From JASHVB01 sp049522565 (lineage in GTDB: Bacteria > Pseudomonadota > Alphaproteobacteria > Acetobacterales > Acetobacteraceae): 9,770 bases of DNA. The stretch is taken from assembly GCA_049522565.1 (NCBI GenBank), contig JBEKNT010000259.1, positions 1-9,770 of the forward strand, in the 5' to 3' direction. A program made the position numbers and the translations under genes. Below the pieces are notes generated by a model. It saw only the letters and a program-made list of their open reading frames with translations. It made no database searches and had not been told where the DNA came from. Position 1 is the first letter of the stretch, and each line of letters starts with the position of its first letter. Positions 6,005 through 9,770 of this stretch are shown here, piece by piece.

Positions 6005-6018
6005 TTGACCTGGATCAA
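6005..6018. promoter_or_regulatory. FNR/FixK-type binding site
   Basis: TTGACCTGGATCAA contains the conserved half-sites TTGA and TCAA with a 6-bp spacer, the known FNR/Anr/FixK consensus (TTGAT-N4-ATCAA) with one change. It is centred 71 bp upstream of the dehydrogenase ATG. With a class II arrangement (site centred about 41.5 bp before the start of transcription) the transcript would begin near 6053; a weak TATC-like -10 occurs near 6045. This suggests oxygen- or redox-dependent control. Confidence 0.6.
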
Positions 6019-6082
6019 TGCACGTGGCCGCGGAAACCGGCGGCTATCGGGGAACGCATCGCTCACCTGAAGGTCACCGCCG

Positions 6083-8977
6083 ATGTCGGCCGCCATGCTG
6101 CCCGGACGTTTCACCGGCGCTGCCTATCCCCTGCCGCCGCCATACGACGCGCTGCTGGCCAGCGCCTCGTTCCGGATTCCCGCGGATCGGCTGATCACCG
6201 ATCCATTGCGCCTGCTGACGTGGGGAGCCGACGCGAGCTTCTATCGCCTCGTACCCAAACTCGCCATCGTGGTCGAAAGCGAAGCGGAAGTGACCTGGCT
6301 GCTCTCTGAATGCGCGCGGCTTGCAACGCCGGTGACGTTCCGCGCCGCCGGCACCAGCCTGTCCGGCCAGTCGATCACCGATTCGGTTCTGCTGCTGCTG
6401 GGCGACCAATGGCGCCGCTGCGAGGTCGCCGCGGACGCCGCCACCATCACGTTGCAGCCAGGCGTCATCGGCGCCGAGGCCAACCGGCGCCTGGCGCGAT
6501 ACGGCCGCAAGATCGGACCGGACCCTGCATCGATCGACACGGCGATGATCGGTGGCATCGCCGCCAACAATGCGAGCGGGATGTGCTGCGGCACCGCCCA
6601 GAACAGCTACAGGACCCTGGAAGGGATCCGTGTCGTCCTGGCCGACGGCACGGTGCTCGACACGCGCGACCCGGCAAGCTGCGCCGCATTCAAGGTGCGG
6701 CGGCAGGATCTGGTGCAGGGGCTGGCCGCGCTGGCCAAGGCGGCGAGCGACAACGCGCCGCTGGCCGCGCGCATCCGGCACAAGTTCCGCCTGAAGAACA
6801 CCACCGGCTACAGCCTGAACGCGTTGGTGGACTTCACCGATCCGCTCGACGTGCTTGCCCATCTGATGATCGGCTCGGAGGGCACGCTGGGCTTCATCTC
6901 CGAGGTCACCTACCGCACCGTGCCGGACTATGCGGACAAGGCGAGCGCGCTCATCCTGTTCGACGATCTGGCAACCGCCTGCCGTGCGGTCACCGCGCTG
7001 AAAGCCGCGCCGGTGGCGGCGGTCGAACTGGCCGATCGCGCCGCGCTGCGCTCGGTCGAAAACAAACGCGGCATGCCGGAGAGCATCCGTGCGCTGGGTC
7101 CGAACGGCGCGGCGCTGCTGGTCGAGACGCGCGCCGCCGACCCGGCCATGCTGGCGGCGCAGATCGGCACCCTCGAGGCGGCGCTGTCCGGCCTGCACAC
7201 TTTCGAACCCGTGGCCTTTTCAACCGACCCCGCCGAATGCGCGCGGTTGTGGAATGTGCGCAAGGGGATGTTCCCCTCGGTCGGGGCAGTGCGCACGGCG
7301 GGCACCACCGCGATCATCGAGGATGTCGCCTTCCCGGTCGAACGGCTCGCCGAGGCAACGCTGGAACTGCAACAGCTTCTCGCGGCGCATGGCTATCCGG
7401 AAGCGATCATTTTCGGCCACGCACTGGAAGGCAATCTGCACTTCGTATTCACCCAGGACTTCAATGTGTCGGCCGAGATCGAGCGGTATCGCCGCTTCAT
7501 GGATGCGCTGTGCCGCATGGTCGTCGAGCGATACGACGGCTCGCTCAAGGCCGAGCATGGCACCGGCCGCAACGTCGCGCCGTTCGTCGAGCTCGAATGG
7601 GGTAGCGAAGCCTACACGCTGATGCGGCAGATCAAAGCGCTGTTCGACCCGCACGGATTGCTCAATCCCGGCGTCATCATGAACGACGACGCCGGCGCGC
7701 ATCTCAAGCACCTCAAGCCGCTGCCGCAATGCGACGCGCTGGTCGACAAGTGCATCGAGTGTGGCTTCTGCGAGCCGAAATGTCCGTCCCGCGGGCTGAC
7801 GCTGTCGCCGCGGCAGCGCATCGTCGGCTGGCGGGAGATCGCGCGGCTCGGGCGGGAAGCGCCGGACAGCGCCGAGCTCGGCACATTGCGCAAGCTGTAC
7901 GACTACCACGGCATCGACACCTGCGCGGCGTGCGGCCTCTGCGCGACGGCGTGCCCGGTCGATATCGAAACGGGCGTGCTGATCAAGGCATTGCGCGGGC
8001 GGCGTCAGGGACCGGTGGCGCAGCGTGTCGCACTGACATTCGCCCGCCATTACGGCGCGGTCTCCACCGCCATGCGCGCCGGCTTCACCATGGCCGACCT
8101 GATGCATGGCGCATTGGGCACGCGGGTCATGCAGGGTGCGCTCGATGGCGCGCGCCGCATGTCGGGCGGGCGGCTGCCCAAGTGGTCGCCGACCTTCCCT
8201 CGCGCCGCGCGGTTCAAGCCGCCGGAACCGCGGGCGATCCCCGGTGCGGAGCGGATCGTCTATTTCCCAAGCTGCGCCGCGCGCACCATGGGCGCGCAGC
8301 GTGGCGACGACATCGAAGCGCTGCCAGTGGTGGCAGAGCGGCTGTTCCGCAAGGCGGGGTTCGATGTCGTCTATCCGCGGCAACTGGCCGGATTGTGCTG
8401 CGGTCAGCCGTTCGAGAGCCAGGGCCTGCCGGCGGCGGCCGATCTCAAGTCGGCGGAGCTGGAAGCCATCCTGCGCGAGGCCAGCGAAAACGGCCGATGG
8501 CCGATCGTATTCGACACCAGCCCCTGCGCGTACCGGATGCGGCGTATCTGCGGGGCTCGACTGACGGTGCATGACAGCATCGAGTTCATCCACGACGCCG
8601 TGCTGCCGCGCGTGGCGCTTGCGCCGGTCCGCGAACCCGTCGCCATTCATCCGGTTTGCAGCGTGCGCAAAATGGGCACGCTGGACAAGCTCACCGCCAT
8701 CGCCAGTCGCTGCTGTGTTGAAGTCGTCACAGTCCAGGATATCCTGTGCTGCGGATTTGCCGGCGAAAAGGGCTTCAACCGTCCGGAGCTGAACGAATAC
8801 GCGCTGCGACATCTGAAGGAGGTTCTTCCGGCGGGTTGCTCGCACGGGTATTCCACAAGCAGAACGTGCGAAATCGGGCTGTCGGAGCAGGCGGGATTTC
8901 CGTACCGGTCGATCATCAATCTCGTCGATGCGTGCGCCAGCGCACAGCATGCGGTCGCCGGCGCGGAGCGGCGTTGA
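6083..8977 (+). CDS. FAD and Fe-S D-2-hydroxyacid (D-lactate) dehydrogenase
   Basis: This 964-residue flavo-iron-sulfur protein probably oxidises D-lactate or a related D-2-hydroxyacid and passes electrons to the quinone pool. Domains in order: a PCMH-type FAD-binding domain (about 50-280; FRAAGTSLSGQS, GPDPASIDTAMIGGIAANN, GSEGTLGFISEV); a FAD-oxidase C-terminal domain (about 285-535; FGHALEGNLHFVF with His446 and His453, EHGTGRN); two 4Fe-4S motifs (Cys557/560/563/567 and Cys614/617/620/624, each followed by Pro); and a CCG domain pair (LCCGQPFESQG at 771-781, LCCGFAGEKGF at 888-898). All these key residues are present. It combines in one chain what GlcD and GlcF do separately. Length and C-terminal sequence (GCSHGYSTSRTCEIGLS) fit the bacterial D-lactate dehydrogenase type better than the longer YdiJ D-2-hydroxyglutarate enzyme, but substrate is not certain. 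GAAGGT lies 9 nt before ATG. No lactate permease is adjacent. Confidence 0.92.
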   Translation: MSAAMLPGRFTGAAYPLPPPYDALLASASFRIPADRLITDPLRLLTWGADASFYRLVPKLAIVVESEAEVTWLLSECARLATPVTFRAAGTSLSGQSITDSVLLLLGDQWRRCEVAADAATITLQPGVIGAEANRRLARYGRKIGPDPASIDTAMIGGIAANNASGMCCGTAQNSYRTLEGIRVVLADGTVLDTRDPASCAAFKVRRQDLVQGLAALAKAASDNAPLAARIRHKFRLKNTTGYSLNALVDFTDPLDVLAHLMIGSEGTLGFISEVTYRTVPDYADKASALILFDDLATACRAVTALKAAPVAAVELADRAALRSVENKRGMPESIRALGPNGAALLVETRAADPAMLAAQIGTLEAALSGLHTFEPVAFSTDPAECARLWNVRKGMFPSVGAVRTAGTTAIIEDVAFPVERLAEATLELQQLLAAHGYPEAIIFGHALEGNLHFVFTQDFNVSAEIERYRRFMDALCRMVVERYDGSLKAEHGTGRNVAPFVELEWGSEAYTLMRQIKALFDPHGLLNPGVIMNDDAGAHLKHLKPLPQCDALVDKCIECGFCEPKCPSRGLTLSPRQRIVGWREIARLGREAPDSAELGTLRKLYDYHGIDTCAACGLCATACPVDIETGVLIKALRGRRQGPVAQRVALTFARHYGAVSTAMRAGFTMADLMHGALGTRVMQGALDGARRMSGGRLPKWSPTFPRAARFKPPEPRAIPGAERIVYFPSCAARTMGAQRGDDIEALPVVAERLFRKAGFDVVYPRQLAGLCCGQPFESQGLPAAADLKSAELEAILREASENGRWPIVFDTSPCAYRMRRICGARLTVHDSIEFIHDAVLPRVALAPVREPVAIHPVCSVRKMGTLDKLTAIASRCCVEVVTVQDILCCGFAGEKGFNRPELNEYALRHLKEVLPAGCSHGYSTSRTCEIGLSEQAGFPYRSIINLVDACASAQHAVAGAERR

Positions 8978-9146
8978 GCACCGGGTTTCCGGATGCCCGC
9001 GCCTGGCACGAGAGGCTCTGCGTTTGCGGTGCGTAGGATGGTCCGGCGACGACTGTAGCGGGCGCGGCTGGCCCGGTTGTTCGCGTGTAACCACTTTGCA
9101 AGAAAACCCGTGCGACGCTGAGTGGTGGCACCACCGGTTCACCAAG

Positions 9147-9467
9147 ATGGACCACGACACTGAGACTGTACTCGGGGCCTTGCCGCCGCGTCCTTTGACG
9201 GACGATGAGCGTCAACTGTTGCGTGCCTGGACTGCGGCCACGGAAGTCCTCTCTGCGTTCGTAAGCGAACGCCGAACCGATGATCCGGCAACCTTCCGGC
9301 GGATCGTTGTCATTCGCCGGGCGACCAAGCGACAGCTCTATCTGATCCACTGCCCGCACGGTGCCAACTGCTGGATCGTGGTTTCCGCTGTTGAGCGGGA
9401 GAACCTCGGTTACTTCTCGACGCTGCGTGCGGCATTGAATTTTATCAAGCCCGCAACGCTCACTTAG
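9147..9467 (+). CDS. Small hypothetical protein, 106 residues
   Basis: The sequence is a soluble, mixed alpha/beta-looking protein with no signal peptide or membrane segment. Visible parts are a charged N-terminal helix (LTDDERQLLRAWTAATEVLSAFV, about 17-39), a strand pair (FRRIVVIRRA and RQLYLIHCP, 50-70), NCWIVVSAVE (74-83), and a C-terminal helix after GYFSTLRAALNFIKP (88-102). I do not recognise a named family; the pattern resembles short hypothetical proteins of alphaproteobacteria. The ATG at 9147 is preferred because upstream codons read as non-protein-like Arg/Cys/Gly-rich sequence. The ribosome-binding site is poor, and a perfect GTGGTG-G-CACCAC inverted repeat (9122-9134) lies just upstream, possibly a control element. 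The 169 bp between the dehydrogenase and this gene shows no convincing promoter. Confidence 0.6.
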   Translation: MDHDTETVLGALPPRPLTDDERQLLRAWTAATEVLSAFVSERRTDDPATFRRIVVIRRATKRQLYLIHCPHGANCWIVVSAVERENLGYFSTLRAALNFIKPATLT

Positions 9468-9515
9468 GACTCGCCGAGGAATAAACCAATCAGCGTGCGG
9501 CGCAGCATCGTCCGT

Positions 9516-9543
9516 CCCGTCATGGCGGGCGAAGGCCCCATGG
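9516..9543. repeat. Short REP-like palindrome
   Basis: CCCGTCATGGCGGGCGAAGG followed by CCCCATGGG forms an imperfect hairpin with CATGG (9521-9525) paired to CCATG (9538-9542). It starts with the same GTCATGG-type sequence as the larger hairpin 60 bp on. It looks like a shortened or worn copy of a dispersed alphaproteobacterial palindromic repeat. Confidence 0.5.
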
Positions 9544-9585
9544 GCGTTAAATCAGGGCGTTTCGGCGTCGGAACCGGCCATACCG

Positions 9586-9735
9586 CGTCATGGTACGCCC
9601 CCGGGTCAAGCGCCCCGGGGGCAGGCTCCGGCGCGCCATCCACGACTTGCGGTGCCGCTCGCAGGAAAGTCGTGGATGCCGACCGGAGCCTGTCGCCGGG
9701 CGCTTGACCCGGTGGTCGGCATGACGAGCGGCACC
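9586..9735. repeat. Long imperfect hairpin, REP/MITE-like element
   Basis: The left arm (9586-9648) pairs with the right arm (9667-9726) around an 18-nt loop. Perfect blocks include CCGGGTCAAGCGCCC (9601-9615) with GGGCGCTTGACCCGG (9698-9712), CAGGCTCCGG with CCGGAGCCTG, CATCCACGACTT with AAGTCGTGGATG, and outer CGTCATG (9586-9592) with CATGACG (9720-9726). The loop segment GGTGCCGCTC (9651-9660) also pairs with GAGCGGCACC (9726-9735), so two foldings compete. The CGTCATG and CATCCACGACTT words resemble palindromic repeats known from many alphaproteobacteria. It lies downstream of the small hypothetical gene and could end transcription from either side. No coding sequence is seen in 9468-9770. 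Confidence 0.75.
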
Positions 9736-9770
9736 GGCTGTGCCCTCCAGCGTGTTAATTCAACGCCTTT

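Noticed and set aside
7220..9160. 646-codon open frame antisense to the dehydrogenase
   Set aside because: Translation is Arg/Gln/His-rich and motif-free; the plus-strand frame has all FAD, 4Fe-4S and CCG motifs.
9495..9707. 70-codon open frame in the right-hand repeat region
   Set aside because: It is made of the palindromic repeat sequence and has no ribosome-binding site or protein-like composition.

Overview
The window comes from a GC-rich bacterial chromosome, most likely an alphaproteobacterium of the Acetobacteraceae/Rhodospirillales type. This is inferred from strong GC bias at third codon positions, GC-rich palindromic intergenic repeats at both ends (three hairpins in a row at 1-72, a long REP/MITE-like hairpin at 9586-9735), an FNR/FixK-type box, and gene types common in that group. 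No rRNA, tRNA, CRISPR array or transposase was seen.

Layout. (a) 154-1548, minus strand: an amidase-signature hydrolase with an intact Lys-Ser-Ser triad. The hairpin cluster at 1-72 lies just past its 3' end. (b) 1549-2308: about 760 bp with no convincing gene. (c) 2309-3379, plus strand: a TIR-domain protein with C-terminal Sel1-like repeats, GTG start and its own promoter. It is probably a TIR NADase-type immune or stress effector. (d) 3597-4176, minus strand: a brnT-brnA toxin-antitoxin operon with a very good sigma70-type promoter and candidate operators. (e) 4458-5360, plus strand: a cytoplasmic NodB-fold (polysaccharide deacetylase family) hydrolase. (f) 5414-5985, plus strand: a ccdA-ccdB toxin-antitoxin operon. 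Two tandem ATGCGCAT palindromes, 11 bp apart, lie on its -10 element. (g) 6083-8977, plus strand: a 964-residue FAD/Fe-S D-2-hydroxyacid (probably D-lactate) dehydrogenase behind a TTGACCTGGATCAA box. (h) 9147-9467: a small hypothetical protein. (i) 9468-9770: repeat-rich intergenic DNA.

How the parts may work together. The section at about 2.3-6.0 kb is accessory in character. A putative TIR effector and two unrelated type II toxin-antitoxin modules sit within 3.7 kb, with one metabolic hydrolase between the modules. The outer genes (amidase, flavoprotein dehydrogenase) look like ordinary host metabolism. The toxin-antitoxin modules have short intergenic regulatory regions that can be read in detail. 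The dehydrogenase appears to be under oxygen/redox control by an FNR-family regulator. The TIR-Sel1 protein has no obvious partner gene, so if it acts in defence, the Sel1 repeats may be its sensing or scaffold part. That is inference, not something the sequence proves.
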